Positions 9,387 to 19,235 of a stretch of 64,000 bases of DNA are shown piece after piece (the stretch's first letter is position 1; each line of letters opens with the position of its first letter). The stretch spans positions 41,381 to 105,380 of the forward strand of contig CAIVPX010000171.1 of the NCBI GenBank assembly GCA_903907905.1, in the 5' to 3' direction. Both the position numbers and the translations under genes were made by a program. The notes under the pieces were generated by a model. It was given only the letters and a program-made list of their open reading frames with translations. It was not told where the DNA came from and made no database searches. This DNA comes from an uncultured bacterium (lineage in GTDB: Bacteria; Pseudomonadota; Gammaproteobacteria; Burkholderiales; Burkholderiaceae_E).

Positions 9387-10493
9387 ATGCGCGCCAGTGT
9401 GCATCGTTTCACCCAGCGTGACCCGGGCGACGTCACGCAACTCGCCGAGGCCATCGATCGCGGGGAGATCGACCCTGCCACCATCGTCGCCTTCATCGGC
9501 AAGACCGAGGGTAATGGGCTGGTCAACGATTTCACCCGCGGCTATCTGGTGCTGTCGCTCAAACTGCTGCTGTCCGAGCGTCTCGGTCGGTCGCCCGACG
9601 AGATCGGCCGCTCGGTAGTCTTCGTTTTTTCGGGTGGCACCGAGGGCGTGCTGACGCCGCATTACACGGTCTTCTGCGTGGACCGGTCCACGCCGCTGCG
9701 GGCCGCAGGCCCCCGGCGTCTGGCGATCGGTCGCGCCCTCACCCGAGCCCCGCTGGCCGAGGAAATCGGCACGCGGGCGCAGGTGGCGCTGGTGGCCGAT
9801 GCGGTTCGGCGCGCCATGGCCGAGGCCGGGATCGCTGACGGCGCGGATGTGCACTTCGTGCAGGTCAAGGGCGGGTGTGTCACGACCGAGGCCGCCCGGG
9901 CGGCGCACGCGCGGGGTGCGGTGCTGGCCTCTGCCGATCCCAATCGCTCCATGGCCTTCTCGCGGGTGGCGGGCGCCTTCGGCGTGATGCTGGCGCTGGG
10001 CGACATTGCCGAGGACCAGGTCGACGAGGCCAATTTCTTCTCCCGGCTCGATCTCTGGAGCGATCGGGCGAGCGTGTCCTCGGGGATCGAGGTCGCCGAG
10101 AACGAGGTGGTCGTGTTCGGCAACTCGCCTGGCTGGCAGAGCGATTTCGTCATCGGCCACCACGTCATGGACGACGCCCTCGATCTCGGCGGTGCCTATG
10201 CCTGCCTCGACGGCCTGGGCATCGACTGTCGGGGCAACAACCGGGCCGAGGCTTTGGGGCGGATCGTCTGCGCGCTGGTCAAGTGCGAGCCCGATGCCAG
10301 CGGTCTGATCCGGGGGCAGCGCCACACCATGTGGCAGGACGGTGACATCAACGCTCAGCGCCACATCCGCGCTGCGGTCGGCGGCCTGCTCGCGGGGGTC
10401 CTGGGCGACACCCGCCTATTCGTTTCCGGTGGAGCCGAGCACCAGGGTCCGCCAGGCGGCGGCTTGCTTGCACTGATCGCTCGGGTGGCCTGA
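9387..10493 (+). CDS. ring-opening amidohydrolase (cyanuric acid hydrolase/barbiturase family)
   Basis: Three pseudo-repeats with Lys/Ser motifs: FIGKTEGNG + SGGTEGVLTPH; VQVKGGCVTTE + SSGIEV; LVKCEPDASG + VSGGAEHQGPPGGG. Confidence 0.88.
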   Translation: MRASVHRFTQRDPGDVTQLAEAIDRGEIDPATIVAFIGKTEGNGLVNDFTRGYLVLSLKLLLSERLGRSPDEIGRSVVFVFSGGTEGVLTPHYTVFCVDRSTPLRAAGPRRLAIGRALTRAPLAEEIGTRAQVALVADAVRRAMAEAGIADGADVHFVQVKGGCVTTEAARAAHARGAVLASADPNRSMAFSRVAGAFGVMLALGDIAEDQVDEANFFSRLDLWSDRASVSSGIEVAENEVVVFGNSPGWQSDFVIGHHVMDDALDLGGAYACLDGLGIDCRGNNRAEALGRIVCALVKCEPDASGLIRGQRHTMWQDGDINAQRHIRAAVGGLLAGVLGDTRLFVSGGAEHQGPPGGGLLALIARVA

Positions 10494-10495
10494 GC

Positions 10496-11932
10496 ATGTC
10501 GCCGATTTCGCCGCTGTGGTCGCTCAGCGCGACCGAACTGGGGCGTCGCTTCCGCGCGGGCGAGTGCACGCCCGTTCAGTTGCTCGACAGCCTGGTCGCG
10601 CGCATCAATGCCCTCAATCCCCTCATTCATGCGCTGGTCACGCCCGACCTCGAGGGCGCGCGCCGGGCTGCCATGGCCAGTGCCGAGCGATGGGCCCGAG
10701 GCGCGCCGCTCGGACCGCTGGACGGCATCGCCATCACCATCAAGGACAACATCGAGCAGGCGGGTCTGCGCTGCACCTGGGGCAGCCGGCGTTTTGCCGG
10801 GCACGTGCCGCAGGCCGATGAGTTGCCCGTGGCACGCCTGAGGGCCGAGGGCATGGTCCTGCTTGGCAAGACCAATGCCTCCGAGTTCGCGATGCAGGGC
10901 CATACCGACAACGAGGTGTTCGGTGTCACGCGCAACCCCTGGAACCTGGCGCTGAGCGTCGGTGGCTCCAGCGGCGGCGCGGTCGCCTGCGTGGCCGCAG
11001 GGCTGGGGCCGCTTGCGCTGGGGACCGATGGAGGCGGGTCGATCCGGCGGCCCGCAGCACATACCGGGCTGGTCGGATTCAAGCCCTCGCGGGGACGCGT
11101 GCCGCGCGCAGGCGGACTCCCGGCGATTTTTCTCGACTATGAGGTGATCGGCCCGATCGCCCGATGCGTCGATGATGTCATCCTGTTGATGCAGGCGCTG
11201 AGCCCTTTCGATCGACGCGATCCCGGATCCTGGCCCTTCGAAGACCGGCCGCTCGAACTGCCGCAAACCCTGCCGCGCCTGCGCATCCTCCATGTGCCGA
11301 AATTTGGCGATGCGCCAGTCGACGCCGAGATTGCCGCCCTGACCGATCAGGCCGCCGATCGCCTGGCTGCGCTGGGTCATCGGGTCGAGCGCGCCGGACA
11401 CTGGCCCCTTGCCGATCGGCTCAACGGGCTCTGGATGTCCCTGGCGCAGGTCGGGCTCGCCCGCATGCTCGCCGAGCGGGGGCGGGCGGCCGAGGGGCTG
11501 TCACCGATCGCTCGCGCCAGCGCGCAGGCCGGACAAGCCTTGCCGGCCACTGCGCTGTTCGAGCTGCTGGCTGAGGTCGAGACCATGAAGCGGCACTTGA
11601 GCCTGTGCTTTGCCGAGTTCGATCTGCTTCTGACGCCGGCGACGGCGGCCCTGCCGTGGCCGGCCACCGACAGTCATCCGGATCGCATTGCGGGGCAATC
11701 GGTGGGGCCGCGCGGCCATGCGGTCTTCACCGCCTTCGCCAACGCGGCGGGGCTACCCGCGATCGCCTTGCCCGGTGGGTTCAGCGAGCAGGGGTTGCCC
11801 AACGGCCTGCAACTGGTGGGGCCCTGGGGGCAAGATGAACGGCTGCTCGCGCTGGCTCGCGAGTACGAGACCGCCCACCCCTGGGCGGCGCACTGGCCCC
11901 CCCGCTTCGGGCCTGACGATTCAGCGCGCTGA
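10496..11932 (+). CDS. amidase-signature family hydrolase
   Basis: ITIKDNIEQAGL, SVGGSSGGAVACVAAGLGPLALGTDGGGSIRRPAAHTGLVGFKPSRGRVP. Confidence 0.9.
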   Translation: MSPISPLWSLSATELGRRFRAGECTPVQLLDSLVARINALNPLIHALVTPDLEGARRAAMASAERWARGAPLGPLDGIAITIKDNIEQAGLRCTWGSRRFAGHVPQADELPVARLRAEGMVLLGKTNASEFAMQGHTDNEVFGVTRNPWNLALSVGGSSGGAVACVAAGLGPLALGTDGGGSIRRPAAHTGLVGFKPSRGRVPRAGGLPAIFLDYEVIGPIARCVDDVILLMQALSPFDRRDPGSWPFEDRPLELPQTLPRLRILHVPKFGDAPVDAEIAALTDQAADRLAALGHRVERAGHWPLADRLNGLWMSLAQVGLARMLAERGRAAEGLSPIARASAQAGQALPATALFELLAEVETMKRHLSLCFAEFDLLLTPATAALPWPATDSHPDRIAGQSVGPRGHAVFTAFANAAGLPAIALPGGFSEQGLPNGLQLVGPWGQDERLLALAREYETAHPWAAHWPPRFGPDDSAR

Positions 11933-13333
11933 ACCCTCGAACATCGAAGCGATCCAGGCGGCCGTGTCACCCGTCAGCGGTGCACCGGCCGCGATCTGGT
12001 CGCGCAGGCCCACGACCGCAGCCTGCAGCGCGGGGGCGTCGCGTTGCGACAAGTCGGCGATCTTGCGCAGCACCCGCTGCGCGTCGAGCGGCCGGGCCGG
12101 GCTGCCCAGGGCGGCATCGCAGCGGGCGCTGAGGGCTTCGCCGTTGTCGAGTTCGAGCGTCACGCGCGCTGGCCGGTCGAGCGGCCAGGGCTTTACTTCA
12201 GCGAGCTCGGTCAGCACCACGCGTTGCCGCAGTTCGATGATGAGCGGGTCGCGCAGACTCGCATCCAGAAAATTGCCGGGCTCGCCGGCGCCGTGCGCGA
12301 GGGTGGCGGCGACCGCATGGGGGATCGAGAATTTTGCGCCGAGCGTGGTGTCGGGCGCGGCATTGTCGAAGTTCATCGCCATCGCCGAGCCCTCGACGCG
12401 AACCGAACGGACCTGCCGTCCGCCCCGCAGCTCGGGCCGCGTGGCAAGGATGGACTCGATGGCTTCCATCGCCGCATGCGAGTGATGGCACGCCCCGTAG
12501 AGCTTGTGGTAGCCGTCGCAGGTGGTCCACTCCTCGCCCAGGCCGACGCTGAGCTCATCCGGCTTGGCCGGTGCGCCCAGGCCGCGGCTGTAGATGTCGA
12601 ACGGGCCGCCCGGGGTGCCAGCGATGCCCGCGCGGGCCATGTCGCAGGCGAAGATCCCCAGCCACGATCCGGCGGCCGGCCAGGCGTTGCGAACCAGCGC
12701 GCCCTCGATCGGATGACTGTAGGGGCCTGGTGAGACCATGCTGGCAGCGCAGGTGAGCGATCGGTGCAGGCTTGCTGCGTCATAGCCGCGCAGGAGCGCC
12801 AGGCCCGCCGCGGCACACACCGCGTTGTAGACCCCGTGCGGATGCAATCTGGGCAAGGTGCCCGGCCAGGCGCGTGCAAAGCGCGTGCCGATTTCGTAGG
12901 CACCTACGACGGCGCGCAGCATCTTTGAAAGCGGGAGGTGGCCCGCTTCGGCGGCGGCGAGGATGAGCGGCTGGCTGAGTGCGCCCGGGTGCACCGCTGT
13001 ACGGGTATAGCCGTCGTCGAGTTCGTTCCAGGTGCTGGACAGGCCGTTGCCGACGGCTGCCTCGGTCAAGGGCACCTTGGGTGCGCCGGCCCGGAACAGG
13101 GTGGCCTGAGGCGGGCCTGCCTGCCCGATCAGTTGCTCGTGGTAGCGGCGCAGTTCGGGCTCGTCGGCCGCCGAAAGCATGGCGGCAATGTTGTCGCCGA
13201 GGATGAGTACGGCCTGAGACAGGACGCGCGCCGGCAGCGTGTCAGCATCGAGCGCCGCCGCCCACTCGCAAAGCCGTGCCAGTTCTGCGGCGACCTGCGT
13301 GCGCAGGCGGTCATCATCGGGGTTGCGGCTCAT
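11921..13333 (-). CDS. MmgE/PrpD family protein
   Basis: 470 aa; GLSSTWNELDDGYTRTAVHPGALSQPLILAAAEA...HPHGVYNAVCAAAGLALLRGYD pattern; 12-nt convergent overlap with the amidase. Confidence 0.82.
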   Translation of the reverse strand: MSRNPDDDRLRTQVAAELARLCEWAAALDADTLPARVLSQAVLILGDNIAAMLSAADEPELRRYHEQLIGQAGPPQATLFRAGAPKVPLTEAAVGNGLSSTWNELDDGYTRTAVHPGALSQPLILAAAEAGHLPLSKMLRAVVGAYEIGTRFARAWPGTLPRLHPHGVYNAVCAAAGLALLRGYDAASLHRSLTCAASMVSPGPYSHPIEGALVRNAWPAAGSWLGIFACDMARAGIAGTPGGPFDIYSRGLGAPAKPDELSVGLGEEWTTCDGYHKLYGACHHSHAAMEAIESILATRPELRGGRQVRSVRVEGSAMAMNFDNAAPDTTLGAKFSIPHAVAATLAHGAGEPGNFLDASLRDPLIIELRQRVVLTELAEVKPWPLDRPARVTLELDNGEALSARCDAALGSPARPLDAQRVLRKIADLSQRDAPALQAAVVGLRDQIAAGAPLTGDTAAWIASMFEGSAR

Positions 13334-13375
13334 GGAAGGGCTTCTCCGAAATCGGGGCGGCGGGCAGAGGGGGTA

Positions 13376-15787
13376 TCAGGCGGCGCGTGGCAGGCTGCCG
13401 ATGCCCGCACGGCGCAGCGCCCGCCAGACCTTGTCGGGCGTGAAGGGCATTTCGAGGTCGCGTACCCCCAGCGGCAGCAGCGCATCGTGCATCGCGCTGG
13501 TGATGGCCGCCGGTGCGCCAATGGTGCCGGACTCGCCGCATCCTTTGACGCCGAGCGGGTTATGGGTGCAGGGCTGCGATTCGTCCGTTTCCGACACGAA
13601 GCTGGGCAGGACGTCTGCGCGAGGCATGGCGTAGTCCATGAACGAACCGGTGTAGAGCTGTCCGGTCTCGCGGTCGTAGGCGGCCTGTTCGAAGAGCGCC
13701 TGGCCAATGCCCTGCGCAATTGCGCCATGAACCTGACCCTCGACCACCATCGGGTTGATGACTGTTCCGATGTCGTCGACCACGATGTACGACACCAGTC
13801 GCGTGACGCCGGTGGCAGGATCGATCTCGACCTCACAGGCTTGCGCTCCGTTGGACCAGGTGAGGTTGGGCGGATCGAAGAAGGCGTTTTCGTGCAGCAC
13901 GGGCTCCATGCCGGGCGGCAGGCTGTGCGCATAGGTGATCGCGCGGGCGACCTGGCCCCAACTGACCGATGCATCGGTGCCGGCTACGCGGAATTCGCCC
14001 TCGCCGTTCACCACGCGGTGCTCCACGTCCTGTTCGGCGGCCTCGAGCATGTGCGCCGCCATTTTCTTGGCCTTGAGCAGGATCTTGTCGGCCGCCATCG
14101 AGATGGCAGAGCCCGCGATGACCATCGAGCGCGAGCCGAAGGTCCCGGTGCCATAGGGCACGCGGCCCGTATCGCCTTCGACCAGTTCGATCATGGACAG
14201 CGGTACGCCGATGCGCTCGGCAAGCACCTGGGGAAAGGTGGTGGCATGCGCCTGACCATGGCTGTGGGTGCCGCACATCACCAGCAGGCTACCGTCGGCC
14301 GCCACGCGAATATCGGCCGAGTCGAAAAAGCCCGCCCGCGCACCGAAGGCCCCCGCGTATTTGGAGGGCGCCACGCCCGAGCTCTCGACGAAGTAGCAGA
14401 TGCCGAAGCCGCGGATCATGCCGCGTCGGGCCGCTTCGGCCCGGCGGGCTTCGAAGCCCGCGTAATCGGCCAGTACCAGGACGCGGTCGAACAGCCGAAC
14501 GAAATCACCGGTGTCGTAGGTAGGCCCGACCGGGGTGGAGTAGGGCATGGCCGACACTGGAATGAAGTTGCGCCTGCGCAGCTCCATCCGGTCGATGCCC
14601 AGCTGACGTGAGGCCTCCTCGACCAGACGCTCGAGCACGAAGCAGGCTTCGGGGCGCCCCGCACCCCGGTAGGCGTCGGTGGGCACCGTGTTGGTGAACA
14701 TCGCGCGCACTTGCGCGTGAATGGCCGGGATTCGATAGGGGCCCGACAGCACGGCGGTGTACACCGTGGTGGGTACTGCTGCGCCGACGGTGGACACGTA
14801 GGCCCCGACCGCAGCCAGCGTGGACACCCGAAGGCCCAGGAATCGACCGTCCTGGTCGAGGGCGAGTTCGGCGTGGGTGACATGATCGCGTGCGTGGTAA
14901 TCGCTGACAAAGGCTTCGCTGCGCGTGGAGACCCACTTGAGCGGGCGTTCGAGCTTGCGTGCAGCCCAGGCAAGCACGATCTCTTCGGGGTAGTGCTTGC
15001 CCTTGGTGCCGAAACCGCCGCCCACGTCGGGTGCGATGACGCGTACGGCGTTTTCGGGCAGATCGAGCTGCTCGGCGACAAACTTGCGGATGTGGTGGGG
15101 AACTTGCGTGGCCGACCAGATCGTGACCGCATGCCCGTCGAGTCCGCGCGTGGCCGAGGCCTGTGCAATGACCGCGCGCGGCTCCATCGCCGCGCAGATG
15201 ATGCGGTGGTTGACGATGTCAACGGCCACCCGGTGGGTGGCGCGAGCGAAGGCTTCATCGACGGGGGCCTTGGTGCCACGCTCGAACTGCACGACCGTGT
15301 TGCCCGGTGCTTCGGGATGCAGTTGCGGCGCGCCCTCCGCGGCGGCATCACGAACGTCGACCACGGCAGGCAGCGCTTCCCAGTCAACCAGCACCTTGTC
15401 TGCGGCGTCGAGTGCCTGATTGCGGGTCGCGGCAACGACCATGGCAACCGCTTCGCCGACGTGGCGCGCGGTACCCCGCGACAGCGCCCAGCGCGGCGGC
15501 TCATTCATCCGTGTGCCGCCCACCCCGGGAATTTGCCAGAGCGGCGTCATCGGGCCGACCCGATCCGCCTGCATGTCGGCTCCCGTGTACACGGCGACGA
15601 CGCCGGGGGCGGCCAGCGCCTGCGAGGTGTCGATCGACTGGATGCGTGCGTGCGCATGCGGCGAACGCACGAATGCGCAGTGCAGTTCGTCATGAAAGCT
15701 CAGGTCGGAGACGTACTGACCGCGGCCGGTGAGAAAGCGCCTGTCTTCGCGTCGTAGGACGGGGGCGCCGATGCCTTCTGGATGCAT
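13376..15787 (-). CDS. xanthine dehydrogenase/CoxL-like molybdopterin-binding large subunit (form II-like AYRGAGR)
   Basis: MHPEGIGAPVLRREDRRFLTGRGQYVSDLSF...GGGFGTKGKHYPEEI...TDAYRGAGRPEACFVLERL...GCGESGTIGAPAAITSA; upstream alternative ATG at 15847. Confidence 0.92.
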   Translation of the reverse strand: MHPEGIGAPVLRREDRRFLTGRGQYVSDLSFHDELHCAFVRSPHAHARIQSIDTSQALAAPGVVAVYTGADMQADRVGPMTPLWQIPGVGGTRMNEPPRWALSRGTARHVGEAVAMVVAATRNQALDAADKVLVDWEALPAVVDVRDAAAEGAPQLHPEAPGNTVVQFERGTKAPVDEAFARATHRVAVDIVNHRIICAAMEPRAVIAQASATRGLDGHAVTIWSATQVPHHIRKFVAEQLDLPENAVRVIAPDVGGGFGTKGKHYPEEIVLAWAARKLERPLKWVSTRSEAFVSDYHARDHVTHAELALDQDGRFLGLRVSTLAAVGAYVSTVGAAVPTTVYTAVLSGPYRIPAIHAQVRAMFTNTVPTDAYRGAGRPEACFVLERLVEEASRQLGIDRMELRRRNFIPVSAMPYSTPVGPTYDTGDFVRLFDRVLVLADYAGFEARRAEAARRGMIRGFGICYFVESSGVAPSKYAGAFGARAGFFDSADIRVAADGSLLVMCGTHSHGQAHATTFPQVLAERIGVPLSMIELVEGDTGRVPYGTGTFGSRSMVIAGSAISMAADKILLKAKKMAAHMLEAAEQDVEHRVVNGEGEFRVAGTDASVSWGQVARAITYAHSLPPGMEPVLHENAFFDPPNLTWSNGAQACEVEIDPATGVTRLVSYIVVDDIGTVINPMVVEGQVHGAIAQGIGQALFEQAAYDRETGQLYTGSFMDYAMPRADVLPSFVSETDESQPCTHNPLGVKGCGESGTIGAPAAITSAMHDALLPLGVRDLEMPFTPDKVWRALRRAGIGSLPRAA

Positions 15788-16081
15788 GCTGATCTCCGGG
15801 GATTTCGATGCGCCGTCGTGGTGCCCGGGGTTGGGAGACTGCTCCATTCCGGTGCCTTGCGACGGGCGCGTGACGTGTCGTGGTGCACTGGCACGCCGAA
15901 GACCCTCTTCGCCGCAAAGCTCGCACGACGTTGCTCGAGTCGAGTGTAGACTCGGCCTCGTAGCTTGGCAAAAAGCCTTGTGTGTTCTCGGGTTGATTGG
16001 AGAAACCTTGACCTCCAACCCGTACCGTGCGAGGGTGCCGCGTCGTTTGAGTTCAACCCCTGTTATCGAAGGATCAGCGAG

Positions 16082-17071
16082 ATGTTCGCCAAAAAAATTC
16101 TTGCCCTGACGGTGTCCGCAGCGATCGGCTCCGCGATGGCGCTTGCGCCCACCTCCGACGCCCGCGCGCAAACGCGCGACAAGGTGACGATGGGTCTGTT
16201 CATCGCGTCCTCGGCGATGCCCTATTTCATCGCTCGCGAGCGTGGCTATTTCGCGGCTGAAAACCTCGAGGTCGAGGGTATCCCTCTGGCCACGCACCCG
16301 CTGATCGTGCAGGGCCTTGTCAAGGGTGACCTTGATACCGCGTCGAACCTCCTGTCGGTTGAGGGGGTGAACATCAATGCGCTGCGACCCAACACGCTGC
16401 AGTACTTTTCAATCAACTGCCAGAACGAGAAGTATCAGGTCGAGTCCTATGTGGTGGCGGCTAACAACACCACCATCAAGACCCTCGCCGATCTCAAGGG
16501 CAAGCGCATCTTCGCGGCGCCCGGGCCGGGCAACCTCTTCGTCGCCAAGGGCGTGCTCAAGGCGGCCGGCCTCGAAGAAAAAGATTATTCGATGCAGGAA
16601 CAGCAAATGAGCGTGCACATCGGTGCGATGAAGGGCGGGCAGTTCGATGCCGGCTACACGCTCGAGCCCATCACCAGCATGATGGTGTCCCAGGGAATCG
16701 CCCGTCGCCTCGAAACCGGGCTCATCGCCAAGTACATGCTGGGCAGACCCGATGCCTGCGCCGTGCTGGCCGGTGGCGCCATGAGCGTGAAATTCATGCA
16801 GGAGCGCCCGCAGGTGGCCGAGCGTCTGGCGAGGGCTTGGGCCAAGGCCCTCCACGACGGCAACAACGATCCCAAGGCGCGCGATCTGCTTGCCTCGCAC
16901 ATGAACGTGGCGGCCTCCATCTCTGCCACGGTGCCGCTGTCCTACTACAACATGGTCAGGGATCTGAAGCCTCAGGAAATTGCTGATCTCCAGAGCCTGG
17001 TCGATCAGGCGACGGCCTATGGTCTGGTCAAGACCAAGGTGGACGTGAAACCCATGCTCAAGACGTTCTGA
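16082..17071 (+). CDS. ABC transporter substrate-binding protein (NMT1/SsuA-like)
   Basis: Signal peptide MFAKKILALTVSAAIGSAMALAPTSDARAQ; MGLFIASSAMPYFIARERGYFAAENLEVEGIPL. Confidence 0.88.
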   Translation: MFAKKILALTVSAAIGSAMALAPTSDARAQTRDKVTMGLFIASSAMPYFIARERGYFAAENLEVEGIPLATHPLIVQGLVKGDLDTASNLLSVEGVNINALRPNTLQYFSINCQNEKYQVESYVVAANNTTIKTLADLKGKRIFAAPGPGNLFVAKGVLKAAGLEEKDYSMQEQQMSVHIGAMKGGQFDAGYTLEPITSMMVSQGIARRLETGLIAKYMLGRPDACAVLAGGAMSVKFMQERPQVAERLARAWAKALHDGNNDPKARDLLASHMNVAASISATVPLSYYNMVRDLKPQEIADLQSLVDQATAYGLVKTKVDVKPMLKTF

Positions 17072-17096
17072 GCATCGTCGTCACGCGGCCCTCATC

Positions 17097-17861
17097 GTGT
17101 TCTCTACCCGCCTCGGCAACGCCCTGACCCCTGCGATCGGGGCGCTTGCCTTCATCTTCATCTGGTGGCTGGTTGCCTCGCTCAAGCTCATCGACCCGGT
17201 GCTGTTACCGTCGCCGCAAGACTCGGCGATTGCAACCTGGGAGGGCTTTGTTCGCGGCAACCTGTTGCAGGATGCCCTGATCACGATCCGCCGCACGCTC
17301 CTCGCCTTCGGCATCGCGGTGGGGATCTGCGTGCCCCTGGGTCTGGTCCTGGGTTCGTCGGTGCGAGTCTATCGCTCGCTCGAGTTCGTGATCGATTTTT
17401 TCCGGTCCACGCCGGCTTCGGCGCTGTTCCCCCTGTTTCTGGTCATCTTGGGCGTTGGCGAGAACACCAAGATCGCGGTAGCCGCTTTCGGGGCGGGTCT
17501 GCTCATCCTGTTCAACACGGCGTACGGTGTCATGAATGCGCGCAAAACCCGCCAGGCAGCTGCCCGGGTGATGGGCGCCTCGCCACTTCGGGTCATGCTG
17601 GGGGTGACGCTGCTCGAATCGTTGCCGCAAACCTTCGTGGGCATGCGTTCCGGGGTCTCGTTTTCACTGGTGATTGTCATCGTGGCCGAGATGTTCATCG
17701 GTTCAACGGATGGGCTCGGTCAGCGGGTGATCAATGCTCAGATGATCTTCAACATGCCCGAGATGTACGCCACCATTTTCGGCGCGGGCGTGCTGGGCTA
17801 CGGCCTCAATCTGGTCTTCATCCTGATCGAGCGTCGCTTCGTGCACTGGGGTGGCAAATGA
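17097..17861 (+). CDS. ABC transporter permease (SsuC-like)
   Basis: FIFIWWLVASLKLIDPVLLPSPQD...RVMGASPLRVMLGVTLLESLPQTFVGMRSGVSFSLVIVIVAEM; GTG start. Confidence 0.9.
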   Translation: MFSTRLGNALTPAIGALAFIFIWWLVASLKLIDPVLLPSPQDSAIATWEGFVRGNLLQDALITIRRTLLAFGIAVGICVPLGLVLGSSVRVYRSLEFVIDFFRSTPASALFPLFLVILGVGENTKIAVAAFGAGLLILFNTAYGVMNARKTRQAAARVMGASPLRVMLGVTLLESLPQTFVGMRSGVSFSLVIVIVAEMFIGSTDGLGQRVINAQMIFNMPEMYATIFGAGVLGYGLNLVFILIERRFVHWGGK

Positions 17862-18694
17862 GCACTCCGAACCGAGCCGATATGGCCTCGACCGCGCGTG
17901 CCGCGTCGCCTGCGGCGACTGCAACCGACACTCACATTACCATCCGCGGGCTCACCAAAAGCTTTGCCGGGCAGCCGCTCTACACCAACTTCGATCTCGA
18001 TATCCCGAAGGGGCAGATCACTTCGATCTTCGGCCCGAACGGGTGTGGCAAGTCCACCATGATCAACATGGTGGCGGGTTTGCTGCCCATGGATTCGGGG
18101 CAGGCGCTCTTTGACGGCAAGACGCTCGAGCAGACCGTCATCGGTTATGTGTTTCAGAACTATCGCGATGCGCTCTTTCCCTGGAAGCGGGCGATCGACA
18201 ACATCAAGTACCCCTTGCGCATCGCGGGCCGCTCGCGGGGCGAGTGCGAGGCGCGCACTGAAGAACTCGTGCAGTCCTTCGATATTCGCTTCGATCTCAA
18301 CCGCTATCCCTACGAGCTTTCCGGTGGTCAGCAGCAACTCGTATCGATCATGCGGTCGCTGGCGGTTCATCCTGAGGTGTTGTTTCTCGATGAGCCCTTT
18401 TCAGCGCTCGATTACGAAATGACCCTCTTCATGCGGGACAAGTTGCAGGACATCTTCGAGGCCACGCGAACCACCATGATTCTGGTGTCGCACGATCTCG
18501 ACGAGGCCGTGTACCTGGCCGATCAGGTGCTCATGCTCACGCGACGCCCGACCCGAATTGCCGAGGTCGTCCGCTTTGATGCGCCACGCCCGCGCACCCC
18601 CGCTACGCTCACCGCCGAGGCGTTCACGCGTGCCAAGGCGCGCTGTCTGGACGTCTTTCAGCGTGAGGTACAGGTCAGAGACCTGTCGATCTGA
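17858..18694 (+). CDS. ABC transporter ATP-binding protein
   Basis: Walker A FGPNGCGKSTM, signature LSGGQQQL, Walker B VLFLDEPF; ATGA overlap with permease. Confidence 0.93.
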   Translation: MSTPNRADMASTARAASPAATATDTHITIRGLTKSFAGQPLYTNFDLDIPKGQITSIFGPNGCGKSTMINMVAGLLPMDSGQALFDGKTLEQTVIGYVFQNYRDALFPWKRAIDNIKYPLRIAGRSRGECEARTEELVQSFDIRFDLNRYPYELSGGQQQLVSIMRSLAVHPEVLFLDEPFSALDYEMTLFMRDKLQDIFEATRTTMILVSHDLDEAVYLADQVLMLTRRPTRIAEVVRFDAPRPRTPATLTAEAFTRAKARCLDVFQREVQVRDLSI

Positions 18695-18711
18695 CAACAG
18701 GAAATTGAACG

Positions 18712-19188
18712 ATGACGATTCGTGTGTCGATGCAGGTCAACGGCAAGGCGGTCAGCCACGAGGTCGAGGAGCGTACGCTGCTCGTGCAGTTCATTCGCGA
18801 AGTACTGCGGCTGACCGGTACTCATGTCGGCTGCGACACGGCCCAGTGCGGGGCCTGCACCGTGCATGTCGACGGACGGGCCGTCAAGAGCTGCAACCTG
18901 CTCGCCATGCAGGCCGAGGGCGCGTCGGTCACCACCATTGAGGGGCTGGCCGAGCCCGACGGCACCTTGCATCCAATGCAGGAGGCCTTCAGGGCCGAGC
19001 ACGGGCTGCAGTGTGGGTACTGCACGCCGGGCATGGTCATGAGCGCCGTCGATCTGCTCAGGCGCTTTCCGCAGCCCACCGAGGCCCAGATCCGCGAGCA
19101 ACTTGACGGCAATATTTGCCGTTGTACGGGCTATCACAACATCGTCAAGGCGGTCCAGGCGGCCGCTGCCCTGGGCGAGCGTCGCTGA
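18712..19188 (+). CDS. (2Fe-2S)-binding subunit of molybdenum hydroxylase (CoxS-like)
   Basis: [22 protein letters not shown]...[12 protein letters not shown]...[12 protein letters not shown]. Confidence 0.95.
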   Translation: MTIRVSMQVNGKAVSHEVEERTLLVQFIREVLRLTGTHVGCDTAQCGACTVHVDGRAVKSCNLLAMQAEGASVTTIEGLAEPDGTLHPMQEAFRAEHGLQCGYCTPGMVMSAVDLLRRFPQPTEAQIREQLDGNICRCTGYHNIVKAVQAAAALGERR

Positions 19189-19235
19189 TCGGCCCGCTCG
19201 TCCCCCTCTTCGCTTATCGTTTTACCGGAACGCGC

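Noticed and set aside
9012-10364. 450-aa minus-strand ORF over the monooxygenase/AtzD-family genes
   Set aside because: Spans two well-supported plus-strand genes in mirror frame; composition typical of shadow ORFs.
10355-11401. 348-aa minus-strand ORF over the amidase
   Set aside because: Antisense frame to a clear amidase-signature gene; no recognisable domain.
12938-14611. 557-aa plus-strand ORF across MmgE/PrpD and CoxL-like genes
   Set aside because: Crosses two real minus-strand genes; no domain recognised.
15788-16297. N-terminal extension of the CoxL-like ORF to 973 aa
   Set aside because: Extension runs into the divergent SBP gene; homology-like sequence begins at MHPEGIGAPVLRREDRRFL.
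17165-17857. 231-aa N-terminal extension of the ABC ATPase ORF
   Set aside because: It is the alternate frame of the permease gene; the ATPase begins at ATG 17858.
13376-19188. Genuine aerobic CO dehydrogenase (coxMSL) operon
   Set aside because: CoxL active-site loop reads AYRGAGR, not the form I AYxCSFR; gene order is also atypical, so another substrate is more likely.
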